Positions 56,902-64,000 of a stretch of 64,000 nt of DNA are shown here, one piece after another (positions within the stretch are counted from its first letter, which is position 1; each line of letters begins with the position of its first letter). The stretch spans positions 1 through 64,000 of the forward strand of contig NZ_JAPSLK010000015.1 of assembly GCF_031180885.1 (NCBI RefSeq), given 5' to 3'. The DNA comes from Saccharothrix sp. (GTDB lineage: Bacteria > Actinomycetota > Actinomycetes > Mycobacteriales > Pseudonocardiaceae). Below the pieces are notes generated by a model that was given only the letters and a program-made list of their open reading frames with translations, was not told the DNA's origin and did no database searches. Made by a program: the position numbers and the translations under genes.

Positions 56902-57522
56902 ATGGTTACCGAGACCAGGCAGCGGCAGGCCGACCGCAGCCGCGAGACCCGGCGCAAGCTGATGGTGGCGACCGTCGAGTGCCTGGTCGAGCTGGGTTGG
57001 TCGGGCACGACGACGACGGTGGTCGCCGAGCGCGCGGGCGTGTCCCGGGGCGCGCAGTTGCACCACTTCAGGACCCGCGGCGAGCTGGTGGCCGCCGCGG
57101 TGGAGCACCTGGGCGCGGAGAGCGTGCAGGTGTTGAAGGAGCGCGCGGCCGGGCTGGACGGGGTCGCGCCGGGGGAGCGCATCCCGGCGGTCGTGGAGCT
57201 GATCGCCGACTTCTACGCCAGCGACCTGTTCACCGCGGCGCTGGAGCTGTGGGTCGCGTCGCGGACCGACCCCGAGCTGAAGACGGTCGTGGTCCCGCTG
57301 GAAGTCCGGTTGGGGCGGGAGACCCACCGCCTCGCCGTGGAGCTGTTGGGCGCCGACGAGACGAAGCCGGGCGTCCGCGAAGCCGTGCAGATCACCCTGG
57401 ACCTGGTGCGCGGCTTGGCGTTGGCCAACCAGCTCACCGACGACCGGAAGCGGCGTGCGCGGATCGTCCGGCATTGGGCGACGATGCTGGAGGGATGCCT
57501 GGGTGGGCGGGCGGAGAAGTGA
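56902..57522 (+). CDS. TetR-family regulator of the catabolic operon
   Basis: A 206-residue regulator. The DNA-binding part (about 12-65) contains [19 protein letters not shown] and [20 protein letters not shown]. The C-terminal half is mostly helical with [18 protein letters not shown]. It begins 11 bp after a 48-bp palindrome and is followed after four bases by the TIGR03084 gene, so it heads and probably autoregulates the operon. The effector may be a pathway acyl-CoA. Confidence 0.9.
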   Translation: MVTETRQRQADRSRETRRKLMVATVECLVELGWSGTTTTVVAERAGVSRGAQLHHFRTRGELVAAAVEHLGAESVQVLKERAAGLDGVAPGERIPAVVELIADFYASDLFTAALELWVASRTDPELKTVVVPLEVRLGRETHRLAVELLGADETKPGVREAVQITLDLVRGLALANQLTDDRKRRARIVRHWATMLEGCLGGRAEK

Positions 57523-57526
57523 CACT

Positions 57527-58276
57527 GTGATTTCTGAGGTCTTGGACGATCTGCGGGCCGAGAGCCAGGTTCTGGACGACCTTGTCGGGCCGTTGGACGA
57601 CTGGACGATCCCCACGCCCGCGCCGGGCTGGACGATCGCGCACCAGATCAGCCACCTGCGCTGGACCGACCGCATCGCGGCACTGGCGGCGACCGACCCC
57701 GAGGCGTTCGCGGAGGCGTTGAAGACCGCCACGCCGGACATGGTGGACAAGGGCGCCGAGGAGCCGGTGACCTTGGACGAGTGGCGGGCCGGTCGGGCGG
57801 AGCTGGAGCGGGCGCTGCCGGCGGTGCCTGCGGGGGTGAAGGTGCCGTGGTTCGGCCCGCCGATGAGCCCGGCGTCGATGGCGACCGCGCGGCTGATGGA
57901 GACGTGGGCGCACGGCCAGGACGTGGCCGACGCGCTGGGCGTGACCCGCGAGCCGACCGCGCGGCTGCGGCACGTGGCGCACATCGCGGTGCGGGCCATG
58001 GGGTACGCGTTCATGGTCAACGGCCTGCCGGTGCCGGCGGAGCCGGTGCGCGTCGAACTGGTCGGGCCGAACGGCGAGCAGTGGACGTGGGGGCCGGAGG
58101 ACGCGCCCGATCGCATTTCGGGACCGGCTCTGGACTTCTGCCTGCTGGCGACGCGGCGGCGGCACCGGGACGACCTGGACGTGAAGGCGGAAGGGGAAGT
58201 GGCGTCGGCCTGGTTGCCGATCGCGCAAGCGTTCGCGGGACCACCGGGACCGGGTCGTGAGAAGAGGTCGTCGTGA
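57527..58276 (+). CDS. TIGR03084-family DinB-like metal-binding protein
   Basis: A 249-residue protein. The N-terminal bundle opens [20 protein letters not shown] and contains [20 protein letters not shown] and [15 protein letters not shown], fitting a metal-binding four-helix fold. A C-terminal lobe resembling SCP2/wHTH-type domains follows ([20 protein letters not shown]). In actinobacteria these proteins accompany AtuA-type operons. The role is unknown, and mycothiol-dependent chemistry is possible. The GTG start at 57527 is four bases after the TetR stop. The end overlaps the AtuA start. Confidence 0.83.
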   Translation: MISEVLDDLRAESQVLDDLVGPLDDWTIPTPAPGWTIAHQISHLRWTDRIAALAATDPEAFAEALKTATPDMVDKGAEEPVTLDEWRAGRAELERALPAVPAGVKVPWFGPPMSPASMATARLMETWAHGQDVADALGVTREPTARLRHVAHIAVRAMGYAFMVNGLPVPAEPVRVELVGPNGEQWTWGPEDAPDRISGPALDFCLLATRRRHRDDLDVKAEGEVASAWLPIAQAFAGPPGPGREKRSS

Positions 58277-59514
58277 TCCGGATCGGCAACGCGTCGGGGT
58301 TCTACGGGGACCGGTTCGCCGCCGTCCGGGAGATGCTGGAGGGCGGTGACCTCCACGTCCTCACCGGCGACTACCTGGCCGAACTGACCATGCTCATCCT
58401 CGGCCGCGACCGCATGAAGGACGCCAACCTCGGTTACGCCCGCACGTTCCTGCGCCAGCTCGAAGACGCCCTCGGCCTCGCCCTCGAACGCGGTGTCAAG
58501 ATCGTCTCCAACGCCGGCGGCCTCAACCCCGCCGGACTCGCGCAAGCGATCGACAAGCTCGGGCTCCAAGCCAAAATCGCGTACGTGACCGGGGACGACC
58601 TGCGGCCCCGCTTCCCGGAGGCGCTGACCGCCAACGCCTACCTCGGCGCCTGGGGGATCGCGGAGTGCCTGAAGGCCGGTGCGGACGTCGTGGTCACCGG
58701 GAGGGTCACGGACGCGTCCCTGGTCGTCGGCCCGGCCGCCGCGCACTTCGGGTGGGATCGGGACGAGTGGGACAAGCTCGCGGGCGCGACCGTCGCCGGG
58801 CACGTCCTGGAGTGCGGCACCCAGGCCACGGGCGGCAACTACGCGTTCTTCACCGAGATCGACGCGACCCGCCCCGGCTTCCCGATCGCGGAGGTCGAGG
58901 CGGACGGCTCGGCCCTGATCACCAAGCACGACGGCACGGGCGGCGCGGTCACCGTCGACACGGTCACCGCCCAACTCCTGTACGAGATCGGCGCACCGGC
59001 CTACCTCGGCCCGGACGTCACCAGCCACTTCGACACCATCCAGCTGGAGGACCACCCCAGGGGCGTCCGGATCTCCGGCACGAAGGGCTCGCCGCCGCCG
59101 GAAACGCTCAAAGTGTGCCTCAACCACCTCGGCGGCTTCCGCAACTCCACCACCTTCGTCCTCTGTGGACTCGACGTCGACCGCAAAGCGGAGTTGGTGC
59201 GCCGCCAACTCGAAGACGCGATCGGAGCTGACGGGCTCACCTGGACGTTGGCGCGCACGGACCACGACGACGCCGACACCGAGGAGACCGCCTCCGCCCT
59301 CCTGCACGCCACGATCAAGACCGCCGACCCCAAGCGGGCCAAGGCGTTCTCGCGGGCGGGTATCGAGTTGGCGCTGGCGTCCTACCCGGGGTTCCACGTA
59401 ACCGCGCCGCCGGGCGACGGGACGCCGTACGGCGTCTACAAGGCCGCGTACGTCGGCCGTCACGAGGTGCGGCACCAGGCCGTGCTGCCTGACGGGGAGG
59501 TGGTCGAGGTATGA
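58273..59514 (+). CDS. AtuA-family (DUF1446) protein
   Basis: A 413-residue protein of the acyclic terpene utilisation AtuA family. Family sequence includes [58 protein letters not shown] and [19 protein letters not shown]. AtuA is required in Pseudomonas citronellol/geraniol degradation, but its reaction is not defined. The GTG start overlaps the upstream stop and its end overlaps the small AtuA-like gene. The order with dehydrogenase and carboxylase subunits supports a branched acyl-CoA pathway. Confidence 0.88.
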   Translation: MIRIGNASGFYGDRFAAVREMLEGGDLHVLTGDYLAELTMLILGRDRMKDANLGYARTFLRQLEDALGLALERGVKIVSNAGGLNPAGLAQAIDKLGLQAKIAYVTGDDLRPRFPEALTANAYLGAWGIAECLKAGADVVVTGRVTDASLVVGPAAAHFGWDRDEWDKLAGATVAGHVLECGTQATGGNYAFFTEIDATRPGFPIAEVEADGSALITKHDGTGGAVTVDTVTAQLLYEIGAPAYLGPDVTSHFDTIQLEDHPRGVRISGTKGSPPPETLKVCLNHLGGFRNSTTFVLCGLDVDRKAELVRRQLEDAIGADGLTWTLARTDHDDADTEETASALLHATIKTADPKRAKAFSRAGIELALASYPGFHVTAPPGDGTPYGVYKAAYVGRHEVRHQAVLPDGEVVEV

Positions 59515-59831
59515 GGGTTCCGTTGGGCGCGATCGCGGGCGCGCGGTCCGGGGACAAGGGCGGTGACGCGAACCTCGGGGTGTGGGTGCGCACCGACGCC
59601 CAGTACGCGTGGCTGGTCGGAGAGTTGACCGTCGCGCGGCTCAAGGAACTCCTGCCCGAGGCGGGCGAGGTGGACCGGCACGAGTTGCCGAACCTCCGGG
59701 CGCTGAACTTCGTGCTGCACGGCCTGCTGGGCGAGGGCGTGGCGTCCTCGACCCGGTTCGACCCGCAGGCCAAGGCGCTGGGCGAGTGGCTGCGGTCCCG
59801 GCACGTCGACCTCCCGGAGGACCTGCTGTGA
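59511..59831 (+). CDS. Small AtuA-like C-terminal domain protein
   Basis: A 106-residue protein starting VPLGAIAGARSGDKGGDANL, the pattern of the domain fused to or following AtuA in many genomes. LPNLRALNFVLHGLLGEGVA lies in the second half. Here it is a separate gene whose ATG overlaps the AtuA stop (ATGA), so a 1:1 partner is likely. The fold is probably ferredoxin-like. The reaction is unknown. Confidence 0.86.
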   Translation: MRVPLGAIAGARSGDKGGDANLGVWVRTDAQYAWLVGELTVARLKELLPEAGEVDRHELPNLRALNFVLHGLLGEGVASSTRFDPQAKALGEWLRSRHVDLPEDLL

Positions 59832-60982
59832 ACACCACCTCGGACCTGTTCGAGACACCGGAGCGCCGGGACCTGCGGGCCACCGTGCGGCGGTTCACCG
59901 AACAAGAGATCGTGCCGCACATCAACGACTGGGAGCGCGCGGGCGAAGTTCCCCGGGCGCTGCACCGGACGGCGGCGAAGATCGGTCTGCTGGGCATCGG
60001 GTTCCCCGAGCACGTGGGCGGCGCGGGTGACCTGCTCGACACCGTCGTGGTCACCGAGGAACTGATCCAGGCGGGCGGGTCGTCCGGGCTCATCGCGGCA
60101 CTGCTCACGCACGGCATCGCGATCCCGCACATCGTGGACGCGGGCGGCCCCGACCTCGTCGACCGGTTCGTCCGGCCGACGTTGGAGGGCGAGCTGATCG
60201 GTGCGCTCGCGGTCACCGAGCCCGGTGGCGGGTCGGACGTGGCGGCGTTGCGCACCAGGGCGGTCCGGGACGGCGACCACTACGTCGTCAACGGGTCCAA
60301 GACGTTCATCACCTCCGGCGACCGCGCCGACTTCGTGACCACGGCCGTGCGCACCGGGGGAGAGGGCTACCAGGGCATCAGCCTGCTGGTGATCGAGAAG
60401 GGCACACCCGGCTTCACGGTCGACCGGCGGCTGGACAAGATGGGTTGGCACTGCTCGGACACCGCCGAGTTGTCCTTTGTGGACGCGCGCGTGCCGGCGG
60501 CCAACCTGGTGGGCCCGGAGAACGGTGGGTTCGGGCTGATCATGCGCCAGTTCCAGGTCGAACGGATCTCACTGGCCGTGCAGGCGTACGCGACGGCCCT
60601 GCGCTGCCTGGACCTGGCGATCGCCTACACCCGCCGGCGCGAGACGTTCGGCCGTCCGCTGATGGGCCGCCAAGTGGTGCGGCACAAGCTGGTGGAGATG
60701 GCGCAGCGCGTCGACCTCGCCCGCACCTACACCCGCGAGGTGGCGGTGAAGGTGGCGCGCGGGGAAGAGGCGGTGGCGCAGGTGTGCTTCGCCAAGAACG
60801 CGGCCGTGGAGGCGTGCTCGTTCGTCGTGGACGCGGCCGTCCAACTGCACGGCGGCGCGGGCTGCATGCGTGACAGCGAGGTCGAGCGGCACTACCGGGA
60901 CGCGCGCATCCTCGGCATCGGCGGCGGGGCCACCGAGGTCATGGTGGAGCTGGCCGCGAAGCGATTGGGGTTCACGGCATGA
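59828..60982 (+). CDS. Acyl-CoA dehydrogenase
   Basis: A 384-residue flavoenzyme. The FAD-binding signatures are ALAVTEPGGGSDVAALRTRA and FITSGDRADFVTTAVRTG, and the C-terminal helical domain contains AAVQLHGGAGCMRDSEVERH, VERHYRDARILGIGGGATEV. It introduces a double bond into an acyl-CoA, here perhaps citronellyl-CoA or isovaleryl-CoA, before the carboxylase. The GTG start overlaps the small AtuA-like stop, and the stop overlaps the carboxylase beta ATG. Confidence 0.93.
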   Translation: MNTTSDLFETPERRDLRATVRRFTEQEIVPHINDWERAGEVPRALHRTAAKIGLLGIGFPEHVGGAGDLLDTVVVTEELIQAGGSSGLIAALLTHGIAIPHIVDAGGPDLVDRFVRPTLEGELIGALAVTEPGGGSDVAALRTRAVRDGDHYVVNGSKTFITSGDRADFVTTAVRTGGEGYQGISLLVIEKGTPGFTVDRRLDKMGWHCSDTAELSFVDARVPAANLVGPENGGFGLIMRQFQVERISLAVQAYATALRCLDLAIAYTRRRETFGRPLMGRQVVRHKLVEMAQRVDLARTYTREVAVKVARGEEAVAQVCFAKNAAVEACSFVVDAAVQLHGGAGCMRDSEVERHYRDARILGIGGGATEVMVELAAKRLGFTA

Positions 60983-62574
60983 CGACGTTGGGCACGAGGC
61001 TGGACACGCGGGCGGTGGAGTACCACGAGAACCGCGAGGCGCTGCTGGCCAAGCTCGCCGACCTGGACGCCGAGCACGCCAAGGCGCTCGCGGGCGGCGG
61101 GCCGAAGTACACCGAACGGCACCACAAGCGCGGCAAGCTGCTGGCGCGCGAGCGGATCGAGCTGCTGGTGGACCAGGACAGCCCGTTCCTGGAGCTGTCC
61201 CCGTTGGCCGCGTGGGGCACCGACTACCCGGTGGGCGCGAGCGTGGTCACGGGCATCGGCGTGGTCGAGGGCGTCGAGTGCGTGATCGTCGCCAACGACC
61301 CGACCGTTCGGGGTGGCGCGAGCAACCCCTACACACTGCGCAAGACGTTCCGGGCCGACGACATCGCGTTGCAGAACCGGTTGCCGCTGATCGGCCTGGT
61401 CGAGTCGGGCGGGGCGGACCTGCCCAGCCAGAGCGAGATCTTCATCCCCGGCGGCCGGGCGTTCCGCGACCTGACCCGGTTGTCCGCCGCCGGCATCCCG
61501 ACCATCAGCACGGTGTTCGGCAACGCCACCGCCGGCGGCGCGTACGTGCCGGGCATGTCCGACTACGTGGTCATGATCGACCAGCGCTCGAAGGTGTTCC
61601 TCGGCGGCCCGCCGCTGGTGAAGATGGCCACCGGCGAGGAGTCCGACGACGAGTCCCTGGGCGGCGCGCGGATGCACGGCACCACCTCGGGCCTGGCGGA
61701 CTTCGTGGCGACCGACGAGGTGGACGCGATCCGCCTGACCCGCCGCGTCGTCGCCCGCCTGAACTGGCGCAAGCTCGGACCGCAGCCCAAACCCTCCGAA
61801 CCACCGCTCTACGACGAGGAAGAACTGCTCGGCCTGGTCCCCACCGACCTGCGCGTCCCGTTCGACCCGCGCGAGGTCATCGCCCGGATCGTGGACGGCT
61901 CGCGGTTCGACGAGTTCAAGCCCGACTACGGCACCAGCCTGGTCACCGGCTGGGCGGACCTGCACGGCTACCCGATCGGCATCCTCGCCAACGCCCGGGG
62001 CGTGCTGTTCAGCGAAGAGGCCCAGAAGGCCACCCAGTTCATCCAACTGGCCAACAAGACCGACACCCCGCTGCTGTTCCTGCAGAACACCACCGGCTAC
62101 ATGGTCGGCGCCCAGTACGAGCAGGGCGGCATCATCAAGCACGGCGCGATGATGATCAACGCGGTGTCCAACAGCCGGGTGCCGCACCTGACCGTCGTCA
62201 TGGGCGCGTCCTACGGCGCGGGCAACTACGGGATGTGCGGCCGGGCCTACGAGCCGCGCTTCCTGTTCACCTGGCCCAACGCCAAGTCCGCCGTGATGGG
62301 GCCGGTGCAGCTCGCGGGCGTGCTGTCGATCGTGGCGCGGCAGGCCGCCGCCGCGAAGGGCCAGGAGTACGACGAGGAGCACGACGCGGCCATGCGGCAG
62401 GTGGTCGAGGGCCAGATCGAGCAGCAGTCCCTGGCCGCGTTCCTGTCCGGCCGGCTCTACGACGACGGCGTGATCGACCCGCGCGACACCCGCACGGTGC
62501 TCGGTCTGTGCCTGTCGGCGATCCACAGTGGACAGATCAAGGGCGCCGACGGCTACGGCGTCTTCCGGATGTGA
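60979..62574 (+). CDS. Acyl-CoA carboxylase beta (carboxyltransferase) subunit
   Basis: A 531-residue subunit with two crotonase-fold halves. Marks are ANDPTVRGGASNPYTLRKTF, PLIGLVESGGADLPSQSEIF, GNATAGGAYVPGMSDYVVMI, GPPLVKMATGEESDDESLGG and MGASYGAGNYGMCGRAYEPR. These are typical of the methylcrotonyl/geranyl-CoA carboxylase branch rather than propionyl-CoA carboxylase. Sequence alone does not separate the two substrates. The ATG overlaps the dehydrogenase stop. The biotin-carboxylase subunit follows eight bases later. Confidence 0.92.
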   Translation: MTTLGTRLDTRAVEYHENREALLAKLADLDAEHAKALAGGGPKYTERHHKRGKLLARERIELLVDQDSPFLELSPLAAWGTDYPVGASVVTGIGVVEGVECVIVANDPTVRGGASNPYTLRKTFRADDIALQNRLPLIGLVESGGADLPSQSEIFIPGGRAFRDLTRLSAAGIPTISTVFGNATAGGAYVPGMSDYVVMIDQRSKVFLGGPPLVKMATGEESDDESLGGARMHGTTSGLADFVATDEVDAIRLTRRVVARLNWRKLGPQPKPSEPPLYDEEELLGLVPTDLRVPFDPREVIARIVDGSRFDEFKPDYGTSLVTGWADLHGYPIGILANARGVLFSEEAQKATQFIQLANKTDTPLLFLQNTTGYMVGAQYEQGGIIKHGAMMINAVSNSRVPHLTVVMGASYGAGNYGMCGRAYEPRFLFTWPNAKSAVMGPVQLAGVLSIVARQAAAAKGQEYDEEHDAAMRQVVEGQIEQQSLAAFLSGRLYDDGVIDPRDTRTVLGLCLSAIHSGQIKGADGYGVFRM

Positions 62575-62582
62575 GGTCACCC

Positions 62583-64000
62583 GTGATCAGCAAGCTCCTG
62601 ATCGCCAACCGGGGCGAGATCGCCCGCCGCGTGGCGCGCACCTGCCGCGAGGTGGGGGTGAGCCCGGTGGCGGTGTTCTCCGACCCGGACGCCGACGCGC
62701 CGCACGTCCGGGAGGCCGACGCGGCGGTGCGCCTGCCCGGCGCCGCGCCCGCCGAGACCTACCTGCGGATCGACGCGCTGGTGGCGGCGGCGAAGGCGGC
62801 CGGCGCGGACGCCGTGCACCCCGGTTACGGCTTCCTGTCCGAGAACGCCGAGTTCGCGCGGGCCGTGCGGCGGGCCGGGCTGATCTGGGTCGGTCCGGAC
62901 GCGGACGTCATCGAGGCGATGGGCTCGAAGGTCGCCGCGAAGAAGCGGATGGCCGAGGCCGGCGTCCCGGTGCTGCCCGAGCTGGACCCCGAGGCCGCGA
63001 CGGAGTTCCCGTTGCTGGTCAAGGCGTCCGCAGGCGGTGGCGGCCGGGGTATGCGGGTCGTGCGGACCCGGGACGAGCTAGCCGACGCGGTGGCCGCCGC
63101 CCGCCGCGAGGCAGAGTCCGCGTTCGGCGACGGCACGGTGTTCTGCGAACCGCTGCTGGAGAACGCCCGGCACGTCGAGGTGCAGATCCTGGCCGACACG
63201 CACGGCACGGTGTGGGCGTTGGGGGAGCGGGAGTGCTCCATCCAGCGGCGGCACCAGAAGATCATCGAGGAGACCCCGAGCCCGGCGGTGGGACCCGAGG
63301 CGCGCCAACGACTCTTCGACGCCGCCACAAAAGCCGCGCGCGCCATCGGGTACGTGGGCGCGGGGACGGTGGAGTTCCTCTTCACCGACGACCAGCGGTT
63401 CCACTTCCTGGAGGTCAACACCCGCCTCCAGGTGGAGCACCCGGTCACCGAGGAGGTCTTCGGCCTGGACCTGGTGGCCTGGCAACTCGCCATCGCCGAG
63501 GGCGCGCGGCTGCCCGCCGAACCGCCCAGCCCCAACGGCCACGCGATCGAGGCCCGCCTCTACGCCGAAGACCCGGCGCACGACTGGCGGCCCGCTTCCG
63601 GCACGCTGCACCGGTTCCGGGTGCCGGACGGCGTCCGGGTGGACAGCGGCGTCGAGGACGGCAGCGTCGTCGGGGTGCATTACGACCCGATGCTGGCGAA
63701 GGTCGTGGCGTGGGGGCCGACGCGGGCAGCGGCGGTGCGCAAGCTGGCCAACGCGTTGGACCGCGCGGAGGTGCACGGCCTGGTCACCAACCGCGACCTG
63801 CTGGTGCGGACGCTGCGCCATCCGGCCTTCACCGCGGGCGATACCCATACCGGGTTCCTCGACCAGCACGGCCTGACAAAGCGGCCTGACGTGGACGTTC
63901 GCCCCGCCGCCCTGGCCGCCGCCCTCGCTCTGGCCGAGATTCGCCGGACGAACCTGCCGCTGGGCTGGCGCAATGTGCCGGCACAGCCGCGGAAAGCGGA
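62583..64000 (+). CDS. Acyl-CoA carboxylase alpha subunit (partial)
   Basis: The first 472 codons are in the window and the frame is open to the edge. The biotin carboxylase domain has ISKLLIANRGEIARRVARTC, HPGYGFLSENAEFARAV, the ATP-grasp loop [33 protein letters not shown] and FLEVNTRLQVEHPVTEEVFG. The C-terminal biotin carrier domain is not reached. The start is GTG at 62583. It supplies carboxybiotin to the beta subunit just upstream. Confidence 0.93.
   Translation, partial: MISKLLIANRGEIARRVARTCREVGVSPVAVFSDPDADAPHVREADAAVRLPGAAPAETYLRIDALVAAAKAAGADAVHPGYGFLSENAEFARAVRRAGLIWVGPDADVIEAMGSKVAAKKRMAEAGVPVLPELDPEAATEFPLLVKASAGGGGRGMRVVRTRDELADAVAAARREAESAFGDGTVFCEPLLENARHVEVQILADTHGTVWALGERECSIQRRHQKIIEETPSPAVGPEARQRLFDAATKAARAIGYVGAGTVEFLFTDDQRFHFLEVNTRLQVEHPVTEEVFGLDLVAWQLAIAEGARLPAEPPSPNGHAIEARLYAEDPAHDWRPASGTLHRFRVPDGVRVDSGVEDGSVVGVHYDPMLAKVVAWGPTRAAAVRKLANALDRAEVHGLVTNRDLLVRTLRHPAFTAGDTHTGFLDQHGLTKRPDVDVRPAALAAALALAEIRRTNLPLGWRNVPAQPRKA

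Overview
The window reads as a chromosomal segment of a high-G+C actinobacterium. The evidence is pervasive GTG and TTG starts, four-base gene overlaps, an F420-dependent glucose-6-phosphate dehydrogenase, SOS boxes of the CGAAC-N4-GTTCG type, and the gene order ruvC-ruvA-ruvB-yajC-secD-secF-apt-rel. A Pseudonocardiales member (Saccharothrix/Lentzea/Actinosynnema-like) is my best guess from overall flavour. The sequence alone does not prove the genus. No tRNA, rRNA, IS element, prophage or CRISPR array was seen.

Layout. 1-858 is repeat-rich DNA (14-bp tandem repeats, then longer degenerate repeats). 859-5800 holds an ArsR/MFS efflux pair with an operator array, a DUF418 membrane protein, an NTF2-like protein, an AraC regulator with a repeat-expanded linker, and a VOC protein. 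5839-16743 is a carbohydrate region: a secreted discoidin/beta-helix protein with a one-base frameshift near its 3' end, a ROK repressor, and a six-gene operon. That operon encodes an Opp/Dpp-type ABC transporter and a GH1 beta-glucosidase, probably for import and cleavage of a beta-glucoside oligosaccharide. 16921-22354 is a mixed set: DUF427, a uracil-DNA glycosylase-like protein, an NmrA-like protein, a LigC/PolC-type ligase-polymerase pair and a DinB-like protein. 22355-22845 is a non-coding block with 23-bp tandem repeats and a long nested inverted repeat. 22846-26837 has fgd, a second LLM-family enzyme, a cupin and a membrane diguanylate cyclase.

27020-41671 is the conserved core: Holliday-junction processing under an SOS box, protein export (yajC, secD, secF), adenine salvage, (p)ppGpp metabolism, a membrane-anchored caspase-like protease with an EF-hand-like loop and a beta-propeller-like region, a cyclophilin, a metallo-hydrolase and hisS. 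41668-48600 has membrane and hypothetical proteins, a spermidine-synthase-like protein, a Vgb-like propeller, a YibE/F protein, a nitroreductase and a pnuC-nadR NAD salvage pair. Divergent from pnuC, across a perfect SOS box, is a radical SAM protein whose Fe-S cysteine motif is interrupted by an intein.

51358-54568 has a threonine-stalked LAXTG surface protein, an SGNH hydrolase and a small operon (membrane protein, DCC oxidoreductase, TetR) with two near-identical palindromes in front. Next is an S-adenosylhomocysteine riboswitch upstream of ahcY. 56309-64000 ends with an NTF2-like gene, a giant inverted repeat abutting a near-perfect 48-bp TetR operator, and a TetR-led catabolic operon. 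That operon runs TIGR03084, AtuA, AtuA-like, acyl-CoA dehydrogenase, carboxylase beta and carboxylase alpha (truncated by the window end). It resembles acyclic-terpene or branched-chain acyl-CoA degradation.

No clearly unprecedented system was identified. The most interesting items are the intein inside the radical SAM cluster motif under a divergent SOS box shared with NAD salvage, the SAH riboswitch with a mutually exclusive hairpin, the calcium-loop caspase/propeller protein, and the two large nested inverted repeats.
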